Assembly: GCA_025993795.1 (NCBI GenBank)
Contig: JAMQHL010000038.1
Location: forward strand, 1 to 64,000
Source: Planctomycetota bacterium
GTDB lineage: Bacteria > Planctomycetota > UBA8742 > UBA2392
Length of the DNA stretch: 64,000 nt
Direction of reading: 5' to 3'
Position numbers and translations under genes: made by a program
Notes under the pieces: generated by a model
What the model was told of the DNA's origin: nothing
Databases searched by the model: none
The model's input: the letters and a program-made list of their open reading frames with translations, nothing else
Part shown: piece after piece, positions 39,825 through 49,556 of the stretch
Position numbering within the stretch: position 1 is the stretch's first letter
Layout: every line of letters begins with the position of its first letter

Positions 39825-42800
39825 ATGTCCGAGCTCTGGACCCCCGACCTTGCGCGTGAGCGCCACCCGATTCTCGCGTTCTTCGCGCGTCGGCCCATCA
39901 CCGTGGGCGTGCTGCTGGTTGCGGTGGCGGTGCTGGGTGCGATCAGCATGAAGCTGATGCCCGTCGAGCTGCTGCCCGCGGGCATTGAGCGCAAGTCCAT
40001 CAGTGTCAGTGTGGACTACAACCGCGCCGGCGGCACCGTTTCGCCCCTCGTCGTCGAACGCGAGGTCACACTTATCATCGAAGGCGAGCTTTCCACCATT
40101 CCCGGCATCAGTGAACTCTCCTGCACGTCGCGCGGCGACGGCTCCAGCTTCAACATGGACTTTGACGCCGACCGCAACATGGATGAAGCCTACGCCGAAG
40201 TCTGGGCCGCATGTGAGCGCGCCCGCTTGCGTTTGCCTGCAACAGTCGGGCGCATCCAGGTGCGTCGCCAGCGCGCCGACAGCGGCAGCTGGCCCGTCGC
40301 GTTTGTCAACTTCGCATGGGAAGACGGCACCGAGGACCCGCACATCAAGCTTGAACAGGTCATCCAACCGCATCTTGAGGCGGTAGAGGGCGTCGCCAGC
40401 GTCAATTTCTTCGGCACCTACCGCAAGTTCGTCGCCGTTGACCTTGACCCCGAAAAGGTCCGGGCCTACGGCGTAGATATCGCCGACCTGCTGCAACGCC
40501 TGCGCGGCGACAACTTTCGCGCCCCAGCCGGCAAGGTCACAGTGGAAGAAGGCACCGCCGGGGGCGCGCGGCACGACCGCGAGGTCTACCTGGTGGCCGA
40601 TTCGCGCTTTGCCAACATCCAGCAGATCGAGCGCATTCCGGTGCGCCCGGGCCTTGAACTGGCAGACATCACCCGCCACGGCGCCGGCGAATCCGGCACG
40701 CACCGGGGCGTGTACGAAACCTACAGCGTCAGCACCTACGTGCGCGTGAACCGGCAGCGCGGCGCCACAGCCATGGTCTTCAAGACCGGCGAAAGCAACA
40801 CGGTCGCAGTCGGCGACCGTGTAACAGCGTCACTGGCCGAGCTCAAGAACAAGTCAGAGCTTGAAGGCTTCGCTTCCCGCGTGGCATGGAACCAGGGCGA
40901 AAGCATCAAGGAAAGCATCCAGAACCTGCTATGGACGCTGTTCTGGGGCGGTGTGCTGGCTTTCTTTGTGATGCTGATCTTCCTGAAAAGCTGGCGATTG
41001 AGTCTGATGATCGCGCTGTCGATCCCGCTTTCCATGACCATGGCACTGGCGGTCATGTTCTTCTTTGACCAGACCATCAACCTGATGGTGCTGATGGGCT
41101 TCACGCTGGCGGCCGGCATGCTTCTCGACAACAGCATTGTCGTGGCCGAGAACGTCTTTCGCCGCCACAGCCTTGGCGAGCAATCATACGCCGCGGCGGT
41201 GCGCGGCGCCGGTGAAGTCGGCTTGGCGCTGGTGCTGGCGACCAGCACCACGGTGATCGTCTTCATTACCGTCGTGTTCATGCTGGACGACGAAATGCTC
41301 AGCTTCTTCATGGGCAAGATCGGCATGCCGGTTTGCCTTAGCCTTGGCTTCTCGATTCTGCTGGCGATCGGCGTGATCCCGATGACGATGTACCGCACGG
41401 GCCTGCTGCATGCCGACAAGACTTCCCGCTTCCGGCGCTGGTTTTCCGGACTGCGCGCCAGCCTGTCCACCCATGTGTCCAAGCCGTTTCCGGCGCCGCT
41501 CTTGGCTGCGCCCCTGATTGTCGGCTGGGAAATCGTGGCACTTGGCGTCGGCCGCAACGCCACAGGCCTGCCCGGCTCGCCGATCATGGACCGGCTTTGC
41601 GTGTGGTACGAGCGTCTGGTGCGGCTGCTGCTGCCCGCGCGCTGGCTCATGACCCTGGGCGGGCTTGGCCTGACCATCGGCGGAATCGTGTGGTTGATGG
41701 CATTGCAGGAACGCACGGACCAGAACCAGGGCAACCGTGACAGCATCCAGCTGCGCATGGGCTTCGACAACGGCAGCGACATCATGATCACCAAGCATGC
41801 GCTGCAGATCATCGGCATCGAGAAAGACAGTGCCGCAGAACGCGGGCGCTTCAAGGTTGGTGACTTCATTCTGCGCTACAACGGCCGCGCAGTTCAGTCG
41901 CTGGAAGACCTGCAGCGGCTTGAGCGCGATACACCGCGCGGCGCCAATGTGCCCGTCGATGTTGCGCGCGGCAAGATGATCGGGACCCTTGAAGTCGAAC
42001 CCGGGCCCATGGGTATTCAGGGCCAGATGCAGGACACCGAGCCGCTGCGCGACGCGATCTGGACCACATACGTGTTCGATGTCGAAGACATCCTGCTTGG
42101 TCGCGACGATGCAGCCGCCAAGCGCGAGCAGGCCGTCGCCACCGGCATGCCGCCCGAGCAAGCCAAAGCCCGGTTCGGGCGCACGCCGGCCGAGGCCAGA
42201 GAAGAGTTCGGCATTGAGAACATGTCCGTGAGCTTTAGCGCCAGCCGGGCGCAATTCTGGATCTATCTCGACGCCGCGCGCGTCAGCGAAGCCAACGACA
42301 TATACAAGCGCATGATGGCCGCGCTGCCCGAGCGCGCAGGCGTTGACATACGTGGTGAATTCTCGGGCAGCACCACGAGTGAAGTCAGTGTGCGGATTAA
42401 CGGCCCCGACACAGAACGGCTGCTGGCGCTTGCCGAAGAAGTGATTGTGCGTCTGTCCGGGGTCGAGGGCCTTGAAGGCCTGCGCGTAGACACCGAAGAG
42501 GGCCTCGATGAGGTAACCATCGCCGTAGATCGGCAGCGCGCCGCGGCCTTTGGCGTTGACCCCAGCGTGTTATCGCAGGTGATGGGCTTTCAGCTTTCGG
42601 GTACCCAGTTGCGCGATTATCAACGGGGCGACGCGTTGCTGCCCCTGCGCGTACGCTTCGCGCCGCCTGAGGATGAAAGCGGCAATCCGCGCGATCCCAG
42701 CCTTTCCGACGTGGCCGAGACTCGCATCGCAGGCACCAGCGGCGGGTCCGTGGCCGCCAAGGCCGTAACTTCAACCAGCGGACTTGCGACGTCGCAGGTG

Positions 42801-43580
42801 GGTGAGATCCGGCGCAACAACCGCAAGACCAGCCTGCGCGTTGTCGGCACAACAAGTACCGAAGACCTGGAACGCATTGAATCGCAAGTTCGGCAGGCCA
42901 TGCAGGGCGTGAAGTTCCCGCCCGGCTACTCACAGGAACTTGGCGGGCGCTTCGGGCGCTTTGGGCAGCAGTTTGACAGCCTTTACACCAGCCTGATGTG
43001 GGCAGCCGTGCTTGTCTTTCTGGTGATGTGCTTCCTGTTCGAGAGCGTACTGAAGCCGATCTGCATTTTGATGGCGAGTGTACCCGGCGCGATTTTGGGC
43101 GCCTTCGGTTTGCTGCATGTGACCAATACCCCGGTAGACGGCATCGCCATGCTGGGGTTGCTTGTGCTGGTCGGGGTAGTGGTCAACAACGGCATCGTGA
43201 TGGTGGACTTGATCAATCGACTGCGGGCCGAGGGCATGGAGCGCACGCTGGCGATTGAGACGGCTTCGCGTCAGCGCTTGCGCCCGATTCTGCTGACCAG
43301 CCTGACGACGGTGTTCGGGTTGATCCCGATGGCGCTGGGTGATGCGAAGTTCGTGGGCATGCCGTACTACCCGATGGGCCGGATGGTGCTGGGCGGCATG
43401 CTGGCCAGTATGGTGTACACGCTGCTGCTGGTGCCGCCGTGGTACACGATTCTCGACGACATCGGCCTGACGCTGAAGGGCTGGGTCACAATCGTTTTCG
43501 GTACCCGCGCCAGGGGCGGCGGCGAAGACCCGGCAACAGCGCGCCCCAGTCAATCCGGGCCATTGCCGGAAGGGCTGTGA
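39825..43580 (+). CDS. RND-family efflux permease with inserted PDZ-like domain
   Basis: A 1251-residue AcrB/HAE1-like resistance-nodulation-division pump. It has a first helix near 20-40, a large periplasmic loop, a helix block with GMLLDNSIVVAENVFRR (about 435), a second large loop and a final helix block with GVVVNNGIVMVDLINRLR (about 1120). The usual TM4 aspartate is seen in LLDNSIV. Between the first TM of the second half (about 600-628) and the pore domain, residues about 655-725 form a PDZ-like segment (IIGIEKDSAAERGRFKVGDFILRYNGRAV). No membrane-fusion or outer-membrane gene is adjacent. ATG 39825 is preceded by AAAGGAAGC. The substrate is unknown. Confidence 0.92.
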   Translation: MSELWTPDLARERHPILAFFARRPITVGVLLVAVAVLGAISMKLMPVELLPAGIERKSISVSVDYNRAGGTVSPLVVEREVTLIIEGELSTIPGISELSCTSRGDGSSFNMDFDADRNMDEAYAEVWAACERARLRLPATVGRIQVRRQRADSGSWPVAFVNFAWEDGTEDPHIKLEQVIQPHLEAVEGVASVNFFGTYRKFVAVDLDPEKVRAYGVDIADLLQRLRGDNFRAPAGKVTVEEGTAGGARHDREVYLVADSRFANIQQIERIPVRPGLELADITRHGAGESGTHRGVYETYSVSTYVRVNRQRGATAMVFKTGESNTVAVGDRVTASLAELKNKSELEGFASRVAWNQGESIKESIQNLLWTLFWGGVLAFFVMLIFLKSWRLSLMIALSIPLSMTMALAVMFFFDQTINLMVLMGFTLAAGMLLDNSIVVAENVFRRHSLGEQSYAAAVRGAGEVGLALVLATSTTVIVFITVVFMLDDEMLSFFMGKIGMPVCLSLGFSILLAIGVIPMTMYRTGLLHADKTSRFRRWFSGLRASLSTHVSKPFPAPLLAAPLIVGWEIVALGVGRNATGLPGSPIMDRLCVWYERLVRLLLPARWLMTLGGLGLTIGGIVWLMALQERTDQNQGNRDSIQLRMGFDNGSDIMITKHALQIIGIEKDSAAERGRFKVGDFILRYNGRAVQSLEDLQRLERDTPRGANVPVDVARGKMIGTLEVEPGPMGIQGQMQDTEPLRDAIWTTYVFDVEDILLGRDDAAAKREQAVATGMPPEQAKARFGRTPAEAREEFGIENMSVSFSASRAQFWIYLDAARVSEANDIYKRMMAALPERAGVDIRGEFSGSTTSEVSVRINGPDTERLLALAEEVIVRLSGVEGLEGLRVDTEEGLDEVTIAVDRQRAAAFGVDPSVLSQVMGFQLSGTQLRDYQRGDALLPLRVRFAPPEDESGNPRDPSLSDVAETRIAGTSGGSVAAKAVTSTSGLATSQVGEIRRNNRKTSLRVVGTTSTEDLERIESQVRQAMQGVKFPPGYSQELGGRFGRFGQQFDSLYTSLMWAAVLVFLVMCFLFESVLKPICILMASVPGAILGAFGLLHVTNTPVDGIAMLGLLVLVGVVVNNGIVMVDLINRLRAEGMERTLAIETASRQRLRPILLTSLTTVFGLIPMALGDAKFVGMPYYPMGRMVLGGMLASMVYTLLLVPPWYTILDDIGLTLKGWVTIVFGTRARGGGEDPATARPSQSGPLPEGL

Positions 43581-43623
43581 CGCAGGGGGCTCATCCTGCA
43601 TTGCCGCTTCCGGGGGTTGGCTT

Positions 43624-44952
43624 TCAGGCGGCGGCGCTTTCTTCGCCTTCGGGGCGGCGTGCCGGTCGAAAACACTCGACGAGGCGTGAATCGCCCTTCA
43701 CTACGGATTCGCTGACGGTGTAGCGGCGGTTTTCCTTGATCGCCGGCAGCTCGAACTGCGTGTCGAGCATGATGCGCTCAACAATTCCGCGCAGGCCACG
43801 GGCTCCGCTGGCGCGCTTGATTGCCTGGCGCGCGATTTCGATAAGGCCATCGCGGGTGAATTCCAGCTCGTGCCCCTGCATGCGAAACAGCTTCTGGAAC
43901 TGCTTGGTGATGGCATTGCGGGGTGCCGTGAGCACGTTGATCAACGCGGCTTCGTCAAGTTCATCGAGCGTACTGATTACGGGCAGGCGGCCGACAAACT
44001 CAGGGATCATGCCGTACTTCACCAGGTCATCGGGCTCAATCTGCGCGCGCAAAATGTTGCGCTCTTCGCTTTCGGGCAGGCCCTCGGGCAGCCCCTTGAT
44101 ACGCACCTCGCCGGGGTCGCGCTTGGCGTTGATACGCATGGTGGTCTGGCCCAGGCGCTTGCGAATGAACTCCTCGACGCCGACGAAGGCGCCGCCCACG
44201 ATAAACAACACGTTTTCAGTGTTGAACTGGATGTAGGGTTGTTCAGGGTGCTTGCGTCCACCCTGGGGCGGCACGTTGGCGACGGTGCCCTCAAGCATCT
44301 TGAGCAGCGACTGCTGTACACCCTGGCCGCTGACGTCGCGGGTGATGCTGACGTTGCTGCTGGTGCTGTGGATCTTGTCGATTTCGTCAATGAAGATGAT
44401 GCCCATCTCGGCGCGGCCCAAGTCAAAGTCGGCGGCTTGCAGCAGCTTGAGCAGCAGGTTTTCCACGTCTTCGCCGACATAGCCGGCCTCGGTCAGCGTG
44501 GTCGCGTCGCCGATCGCAAATGGCACGTGCAGCAGGCTGGCCAGGGTACGCGCGAGCAGTGTCTTGCCGCTGCCCGTGGGACCGATCAGCATGATGTTGG
44601 ACTTCTCAAGCTCAACGCCGTCCTGTTCGTCTTTCTGCAGCAGGCGCTTGTAATGGTTGTGAACCGCAACGCTGAGGACTTTCTTGGCGTGGTCCTGTCC
44701 CACGACGTGCTGGTCCAGCGAAGCCTTCAGATCAGCGGGCGGGGGTAGTGTGGCCAGCGACAGCCCGGAGGTTGCGCCGCCGGCACTCTGGTTTTTTTCC
44801 GCTACCAGAATGCTGTTGCACAGCGTGATGCACTCGTTGCAGATGTAGATGCCGGGCGGCCCCGCAATCAGGCTGTCAGCCTGACGTCGCGACTTGCCGC
44901 AGAAGCTGCAGCGTTCAGGTTCGCGGCGCGTGGTGTCGGTTGTCTTTGCCAT
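43624..44952 (-). CDS. clpX: ATP-dependent Clp protease ATP-binding subunit ClpX
   Basis: A 442-residue AAA+ unfoldase. The N-terminal C4 zinc-binding domain is [18 protein letters not shown] with a later CNECITLC. Walker A GPTGSGKT lies near 125, Walker B IIFIDEID near 190, the pore-loop region follows in GYVGEDVE, and the sensor region and R-finger lie in GLPEGLPE...EFVGRLPV. The C-terminal IGL-like peptidase contact is not obvious by eye, but the adjacent clpP makes ClpXP formation near certain. It is the third gene of tig-clpP-clpX. The 151-bp gap after clpP contains a hairpin. Confidence 0.97.
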   Translation of the reverse strand: MAKTTDTTRREPERCSFCGKSRRQADSLIAGPPGIYICNECITLCNSILVAEKNQSAGGATSGLSLATLPPPADLKASLDQHVVGQDHAKKVLSVAVHNHYKRLLQKDEQDGVELEKSNIMLIGPTGSGKTLLARTLASLLHVPFAIGDATTLTEAGYVGEDVENLLLKLLQAADFDLGRAEMGIIFIDEIDKIHSTSSNVSITRDVSGQGVQQSLLKMLEGTVANVPPQGGRKHPEQPYIQFNTENVLFIVGGAFVGVEEFIRKRLGQTTMRINAKRDPGEVRIKGLPEGLPESEERNILRAQIEPDDLVKYGMIPEFVGRLPVISTLDELDEAALINVLTAPRNAITKQFQKLFRMQGHELEFTRDGLIEIARQAIKRASGARGLRGIVERIMLDTQFELPAIKENRRYTVSESVVKGDSRLVECFRPARRPEGEESAAA

Positions 44953-45034
44953 TCCGGCTCCATGCTGTGGTACGTCCGCCCTGCAATACGCATGCTACCA
45001 AACCCGGCGACATTCCGGCCAGTCCCGCCAAGCA

Positions 45035-45058
45035 CAAGGGGCCTGCGCGGGCCCCTTG
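45035..45058 (-). terminator. Hairpin between clpP and clpX
   Basis: A perfect 9-bp stem CAAGGGGCC/GGCCCCTTG around a 6-base loop lies between clpP and clpX. Without a T-run it may act as an mRNA stabiliser or partial terminator, giving different levels of the two subunits. Confidence 0.5.
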
Positions 45059-45103
45059 GGTTATCGGTCGTACGGACGCTGCTTCTGAACGGCAAGCATC
45101 CGC

Positions 45104-45697
45104 TTACTTGCCGGGGGCGTGCTCGATTACATCGTCGATCAGCCCGTACTCTTTGGCTTCGTGGGCCGACAGAAAGAAGTCCTTGTCTGTGTCCTTCTCA
45201 ATCTGCTTGAGGGGCTTGCCGGTGTCTTTGGCCAGGTTGTCATTCAGGTACTTCTTGAGGCGAATGATCTCCTTGGTCTGGATGCTGATGTCGCCGGCAG
45301 TCCCGCCGGCACCACCCCATGGCTGGTGAATCATGATGCGTGCACTGGGCAGCGCGTGACGCTTGCCTTTGGTGCCCGCCGCCATCAGGATCGCGCCCAT
45401 GCTGGCGGCCTGGCCGATGCATACAGTGCTGATGTCACACGACACATACTTCATGGTGTCGTAGATCGCCAAGCCGGCATTGACGTCGCCGCCGGGGCTG
45501 TTGACGAACATCTGGATGTCCTGATTCTTGGCTTCTTTCTGAAGAAACAGCAACTGGGCCACGACGGCGTTGGCCATGAGCTCGTGAATCGGGCCCTGGA
45601 TGAACACAATGCGGTCCTCAAGCAGGCGCGAGTAGATGTCGTAGCTGCGCTCGCCGCGGCTGGTCTTTTCGATGACAAATGGAAGCGGATAACCCAT
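45104..45697 (-). CDS. clpP: ATP-dependent Clp protease proteolytic subunit
   Basis: A 197-residue ClpP serine protease that forms the 14-mer chamber. The nucleophile is in [12 protein letters not shown] and the histidine in [13 protein letters not shown]; the aspartate lies about 50 residues further on. The ATG at 45697 ([25 protein letters not shown]) matches the usual N-terminus and has AGGG before it. The longer frame to 45724 is less likely. It lies between tig and clpX, the classic arrangement, so all three are expected to be co-transcribed in protein folding and quality control. Confidence 0.97.
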   Translation of the reverse strand: MGYPLPFVIEKTSRGERSYDIYSRLLEDRIVFIQGPIHELMANAVVAQLLFLQKEAKNQDIQMFVNSPGGDVNAGLAIYDTMKYVSCDISTVCIGQAASMGAILMAAGTKGKRHALPSARIMIHQPWGGAGGTAGDISIQTKEIIRLKKYLNDNLAKDTGKPLKQIEKDTDKDFFLSAHEAKEYGLIDDVIEHAPGK

Positions 45698-45802
45698 AGA
45701 GCACCCTGAGTGGTCGTAGTTCACTTATTGATCAGGCGGCAGAATGCACGAGGCAGGAACTGCCGCTTCGTAATTCCTGCCTCCTGCAAACTGCCTGCCG
45801 GC

Positions 45803-47077
45803 CTACACGTACTTGGCCTTGTCCCGCAGCAGCTTCAACACTTTTGAGGTCTTCATTTCTTCCCGCATGCCCGAGAGTGTTCCGTCCTGCATGAACTGCG
45901 TGCGTATTTCGTCGGCGGGGCGCTGGACACGCTCTGCCAGTGCGTTGATTTCGCGATTGATGTCTTCCTCGGTGACGACAAGGCGCTCGGCGCGGGCAAT
46001 GGCGTCGGTGACGAAAGCGCGCTTGAGCATTGCCTTGACCTCTTCGACGCCCTTGTCCTTGTTTTCGTCAAGAAACACGCGCACGTCTTCTTCAGTCTGC
46101 CCCGCCTGGTACATGCGAAAAGCCTGCTGCTGAATCAGCTCGCGCGCTTTGCGCTGGCTGAACTTCTCGGGCAGGTCCATGCTCGTGGCGTCTGCAACCG
46201 TTTTCAGCGCCTGTTCTTCGATGGCGCGGTCTAGGTCGGACTCTTTGCTGCTTTGCAGCTTGCCGCGCACGTCTTCGCGCCAGGCGTCTTCACTTTCGTA
46301 ACCGCGCTGCTTGGCAACTTCCTCTACGGAAGGACCCTCAAATGAGGAAATGTCTACGACCTCAACTTCGATCGTCGCGTCTTTGCCCCTGAGTTCCTCG
46401 CGCGGGAAGTCTGCCGGCAGGGTGGCGTCCAATGTGACGGTCTCGCCTGCCTTGGCGCCAACCAGCGCCTTTTCACCCTTCTTGGGCACCAACCCGGCGA
46501 CATACCCGTAGCCAACCTCAATCAGGCCGCGGCGCTGGGCCAGCAGGGTCTCATCGCCGCAGGTCACCTTGACGCTGCCGCGCAGCAGGTGGCCCTTTGC
46601 AGCGGCGCCATCTACGGGCTTGAGCTCACCCTTCTGTACCTGCTCGCTGCGTATCACCGCGTAAACCTCATGGTCTGCGGCTTTGGGCGTCTCGCGCTTG
46701 AGCTCAAGGCCCTTGTAGTTGGGCAGCTCAAACTCGGGGTACACCTCGGCTTCGAGTGTCAGCTTGGCGGGGCTGCCGGTCTTGAGATCGTCGGCTTCGA
46801 TCAGTTCGGCCTGGCCCAGCAGCTTGAGGGCATGCTCGTCCACGGCCTGACGGACGGCGTCGTCTGCAAGCGTCTGCCGGACGTCGTTGACAACATCCTG
46901 CCCGAAGCGCTTTTCCAGCATCTGGCGCGGGGCCTTGCCCTTGCGGAACCCGGGAAACTGGACCTGTTTATTAATGTCGCGGAAGCCCTCGGCAAGCTTG
47001 GTGCTGACGAGTTCGGCGGGCACTTCGGCGCGGATGACGCGTTTGCACGCGTTGGCCTTTTCGACGGTGATCTGCAT
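45803..47077 (-). CDS. tig: Trigger factor
   Basis: A 424-residue ribosome-associated chaperone with prolyl isomerase activity. The ribosome-binding signature FPGFRKGKAPR lies near residue 43. The middle PPIase domain (about 145-235) reads RGLIEVGYGYVAGLVPKKGEKALVGAKAGE and is diverged. The long helical C-terminal arms follow. The ATG at 47077 (MQITVEKANACKRV) matches the usual N-terminus and has AGGA at good spacing; ATG 47092 is also in frame. It is the first gene of tig-clpP-clpX, with a 105-bp gap to clpP. Confidence 0.95.
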   Translation of the reverse strand: MQITVEKANACKRVIRAEVPAELVSTKLAEGFRDINKQVQFPGFRKGKAPRQMLEKRFGQDVVNDVRQTLADDAVRQAVDEHALKLLGQAELIEADDLKTGSPAKLTLEAEVYPEFELPNYKGLELKRETPKAADHEVYAVIRSEQVQKGELKPVDGAAAKGHLLRGSVKVTCGDETLLAQRRGLIEVGYGYVAGLVPKKGEKALVGAKAGETVTLDATLPADFPREELRGKDATIEVEVVDISSFEGPSVEEVAKQRGYESEDAWREDVRGKLQSSKESDLDRAIEEQALKTVADATSMDLPEKFSQRKARELIQQQAFRMYQAGQTEEDVRVFLDENKDKGVEEVKAMLKRAFVTDAIARAERLVVTEEDINREINALAERVQRPADEIRTQFMQDGTLSGMREEMKTSKVLKLLRDKAKYV

Positions 47078-47388
47078 CTTCGTGTCCTGCATGGGCGGTC
47101 AAGTTCCTTGAAGACGGGCGGTTCGAGAGGCCTTTGCCCGTGAGGGGCGGAATACTAGCACTTTCGATTTCGCGGACAAGCAACGAGGGCAGGGGATGTT
47201 GCCAGGGAAAGCGGACAGGCGAATTGGGAAGGGGTCAGGGGCAGAGCTTGACCTCGAGTCAGGTTCTTCACCGACCAGTCGCCCTTCCTTCTGTCAACGC
47301 CCGATTTCCTAAAGCCTTCCGCCCCCATGGGTTTGATTCTTTAATCATCCCCTGCTACGGTTGCTCAGCAGTTGCATCGGAGTAATGG

Positions 47389-48642
47389 ATGGCCCGGGCC
47401 AAGGTCCGCATCGTGGATGGCATCGACGCCGGGATCGAAAAAGACCTCCCCGACGAGGGCTCGACGACTATTGGCCGCCGCAGCTCGTGCGACCTGGTGC
47501 TGCGGGTCGATTCGGTTTCGCGCGAACACTGCCGCATTGAGCGCCACGACGGCGCCTACTGGCTCTACGACAACGGCAGCAGCAACGGCACGCTGCTCAA
47601 CGGGCTGCGCATTGAAAAGGCCAAGCTCGTACATGGCGACGTGATCACCCTCGATCGCGTCACGCTTGAGTACATTGAAGACAGCGACAGCACCCATACC
47701 CGGGAAATGATTCGCGAGTTTGTCGTCCAGAAGCGCCCCGACGTGGACGGTACCTACACCGCTGAAAACAGCCTGATCGGCAAGACACTCAAGCACTACA
47801 AGGTCCTTTCGGTAATCGGCGAAGGCGGCATGGCGCTTGTTTACAAGTCGCGCGACGAGCGCAACGGCGAGATCGTGGCACTGAAGGTGCTCAAGCGCGG
47901 CGAAACCGTTGACCAGGAAAACCTGCAGCGCTTTCTCAAAGAGTTCAAGACCGGCAGCAAGCTGAACCACCCGAACATCATGCAGGTCTACGAAATCGGC
48001 GAGGTGGACGGCACTTACTTCATTGCCATGGAGTACATCAACGGTTCGTCCTTGCAGGAAATCCTTGACGAAAAAGGCCGCCTGTCCGCCGAAGGCACGC
48101 TCAAGATCGGGATCCAGGTCGCCAAGGCCCTCGAGTTCGCGTTCAGCCAGCGCATCATTCACCGCGACATCAAGCCCGAGAACATCCTCATCAGCCGCGA
48201 AGGCGAAGTCAAAATTACCGACCTGGGTCTGGCCAAGGAACTCAAGCGCTACGTCAGCGTCAACATCACCAAGACCGGCGAGGGCATCGGCACGTTGCAT
48301 TACATGAGCCCCGAGCAGGTAGAGAACACCCGCGACGTTGACCAGCGGGCTGACATCTACAGCTTGGGCGCAACCCTGTACGAGTGCCTGTGCGGGCAAC
48401 CGCCCTTTGATGAAGTCGGCGTCTGGAAGTTCGTAGAAGCCATCAACGAAAAGCCGCCACCTGACCTGAACGAGCGCGTGCCGAACCTGCACGCAGAGGT
48501 CTGGCCGTCGATCAGCCGCGCACTTGCCAAGCGACCCGAGGAACGCCAGCAGACGCCCACCGAGCTGCGCGAGGACCTTGAGCGGCTTCTGGCGCTCGTG
48601 CAGGCCGACCGCAAGAAGAAGGTCTCGGCAGGGGAGAGCTAG
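47389..48642 (+). CDS. FHA-domain serine/threonine protein kinase
   Basis: A 417-residue Hanks-type kinase with an N-terminal FHA domain. The FHA part (about 20-95) shows IGRRSSCDLVL, SVSREHCRIE and DNGSSNGTLLNG, expected to bind phosphothreonine peptides. The kinase part (about 130-400) has glycine loop GEGGMALVYKS, lysine in VALKVLK, HRDIKPEN with the catalytic aspartate near 260, DLG in ITDLGLAK, and GTLHYMSPEQ. All catalytic residues are present. No membrane helix is visible, so it is cytoplasmic. GGAG precedes ATG 47389. The stop codon overlaps the GTG of the TetR gene, so the two are coupled. The 5' gap of 311 bp to tig carries no clear gene. Confidence 0.92.
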   Translation: MARAKVRIVDGIDAGIEKDLPDEGSTTIGRRSSCDLVLRVDSVSREHCRIERHDGAYWLYDNGSSNGTLLNGLRIEKAKLVHGDVITLDRVTLEYIEDSDSTHTREMIREFVVQKRPDVDGTYTAENSLIGKTLKHYKVLSVIGEGGMALVYKSRDERNGEIVALKVLKRGETVDQENLQRFLKEFKTGSKLNHPNIMQVYEIGEVDGTYFIAMEYINGSSLQEILDEKGRLSAEGTLKIGIQVAKALEFAFSQRIIHRDIKPENILISREGEVKITDLGLAKELKRYVSVNITKTGEGIGTLHYMSPEQVENTRDVDQRADIYSLGATLYECLCGQPPFDEVGVWKFVEAINEKPPPDLNERVPNLHAEVWPSISRALAKRPEERQQTPTELREDLERLLALVQADRKKKVSAGES

Positions 48643-49310
48643 TGGTCAGGCAGAGCACAGGCCGCAAGCGCGACGCAGTGCGCACCAAGGCGTCGATTCT
48701 GAACGCGGCGATCAGTGAATTTGCCCTGCGCGGCCCAGCCGGCACCCGCGTCGATGAGGTGGCAGCACGCGCGGGCGTGAACAAGAGCCTGATCTACCAG
48801 TACTTCGGCAGCAAGCAGGAACTGTACGCCGAGGCCCTGAACGCGGTACTGAGCGCGATCACCGAAAAATCTGCCGAATACAGCAAGGTCTTCGCGGGCA
48901 AAGCGCTTGGCGGTGATATGCGCGGCTATGTGAAGCAATACCTCGACAACCATCTGTCGATGCTGGAGGCGATCCCCGAGTATCCGCGGTTGATCGCGTG
49001 GGAAAATCTTGAAGGCGGCCGTACGCTGGCGCGTCTGCCGTTGCAGGCCACATACCAGGCCTTCCTGGGCCGGGTAAAGCAGATTCTGGCGCCGCTGCAG
49101 ACAGCCGGAATGCTGAGCACTGACTTCAACCTTTCACACGTTGCGCAGGCCGTGATGGCGCTGACGCACTACTTCGTCACCCAGAAGGGCACGCTGCAGC
49201 ACCTGTTCCTGATGGACCCGCTGGCGCGCGATACCCGCGACTCGTGGCTCAACTTCTGCACAGATATGTTCCTCGCCGCCTTCAAAGCGGCGATCCAGAA
49301 GCCCGCCTAG
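48642..49310 (+). CDS. TetR-family transcriptional regulator
   Basis: A 222-residue repressor-type protein. The N-terminal helix-turn-helix lies at about residues 14-60 (ASILNAAISEFALRGPAGTRVDEVAARAGVNKSLIYQYFGSKQELYAE). The ligand-binding C-terminal domain follows and is not assignable to a subfamily. It starts with GTG inside the TAG of the kinase gene (TAGTG) with GGGGAG upstream, so it is translationally coupled to the kinase. Regulation of or by the kinase is a reasonable guess. No efflux gene is immediately adjacent. Confidence 0.9.
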   Translation: MVRQSTGRKRDAVRTKASILNAAISEFALRGPAGTRVDEVAARAGVNKSLIYQYFGSKQELYAEALNAVLSAITEKSAEYSKVFAGKALGGDMRGYVKQYLDNHLSMLEAIPEYPRLIAWENLEGGRTLARLPLQATYQAFLGRVKQILAPLQTAGMLSTDFNLSHVAQAVMALTHYFVTQKGTLQHLFLMDPLARDTRDSWLNFCTDMFLAAFKAAIQKPA

Positions 49311-49358
49311 GCGGTCCCACACCGAATTTGTAGTCGCCAGGACGTCCCGACCGGAGTT

Positions 49359-49428
49359 CCATGGCCGTTGCGTAAGGCCATGGGCACGTGCCCGGTACAT
49401 CTGTCGAGTTTCTTCGCCGACGCTGTAC
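49359..49428. other. Palindrome-rich region upstream of tilS
   Basis: In the 246-bp gap before tilS, CCATGGCC (49359-49366) pairs with GGCCATGG (49376-49383). The perfect 12-bp palindrome GGGCACGTGCCC (49382-49393) follows, then GTACA (49395-49399) with TGTAC (49424-49428). They may fold as a leader RNA or serve as binding sites. No known riboswitch motif was recognised. Confidence 0.4.
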
Positions 49429-49556
49429 GACGCCCGCCACGCAAGCGAATTCCCCACCTGAGCCTAGGTTGCCCCTCCGGCCGGTCTCATACGGGAGTGT
49501 TGACACGAACACTTGCCGCACGAAACTCGTTGCCGCCTCTTTGACCCAGGCCCGCC

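Noticed and set aside
39711..40703. Long upstream extension of the unknown gene at 39336-39710
   Set aside because: It is antisense to the RND gene and reads as low-complexity shadow sequence; the ATG at 39710 is the sensible start.
47200..47280. Another copy of the GGGGTCAGGC element
   Set aside because: Only GGGGTCAGG and a loose inverted partner are present; the terminal repeat is not complete.
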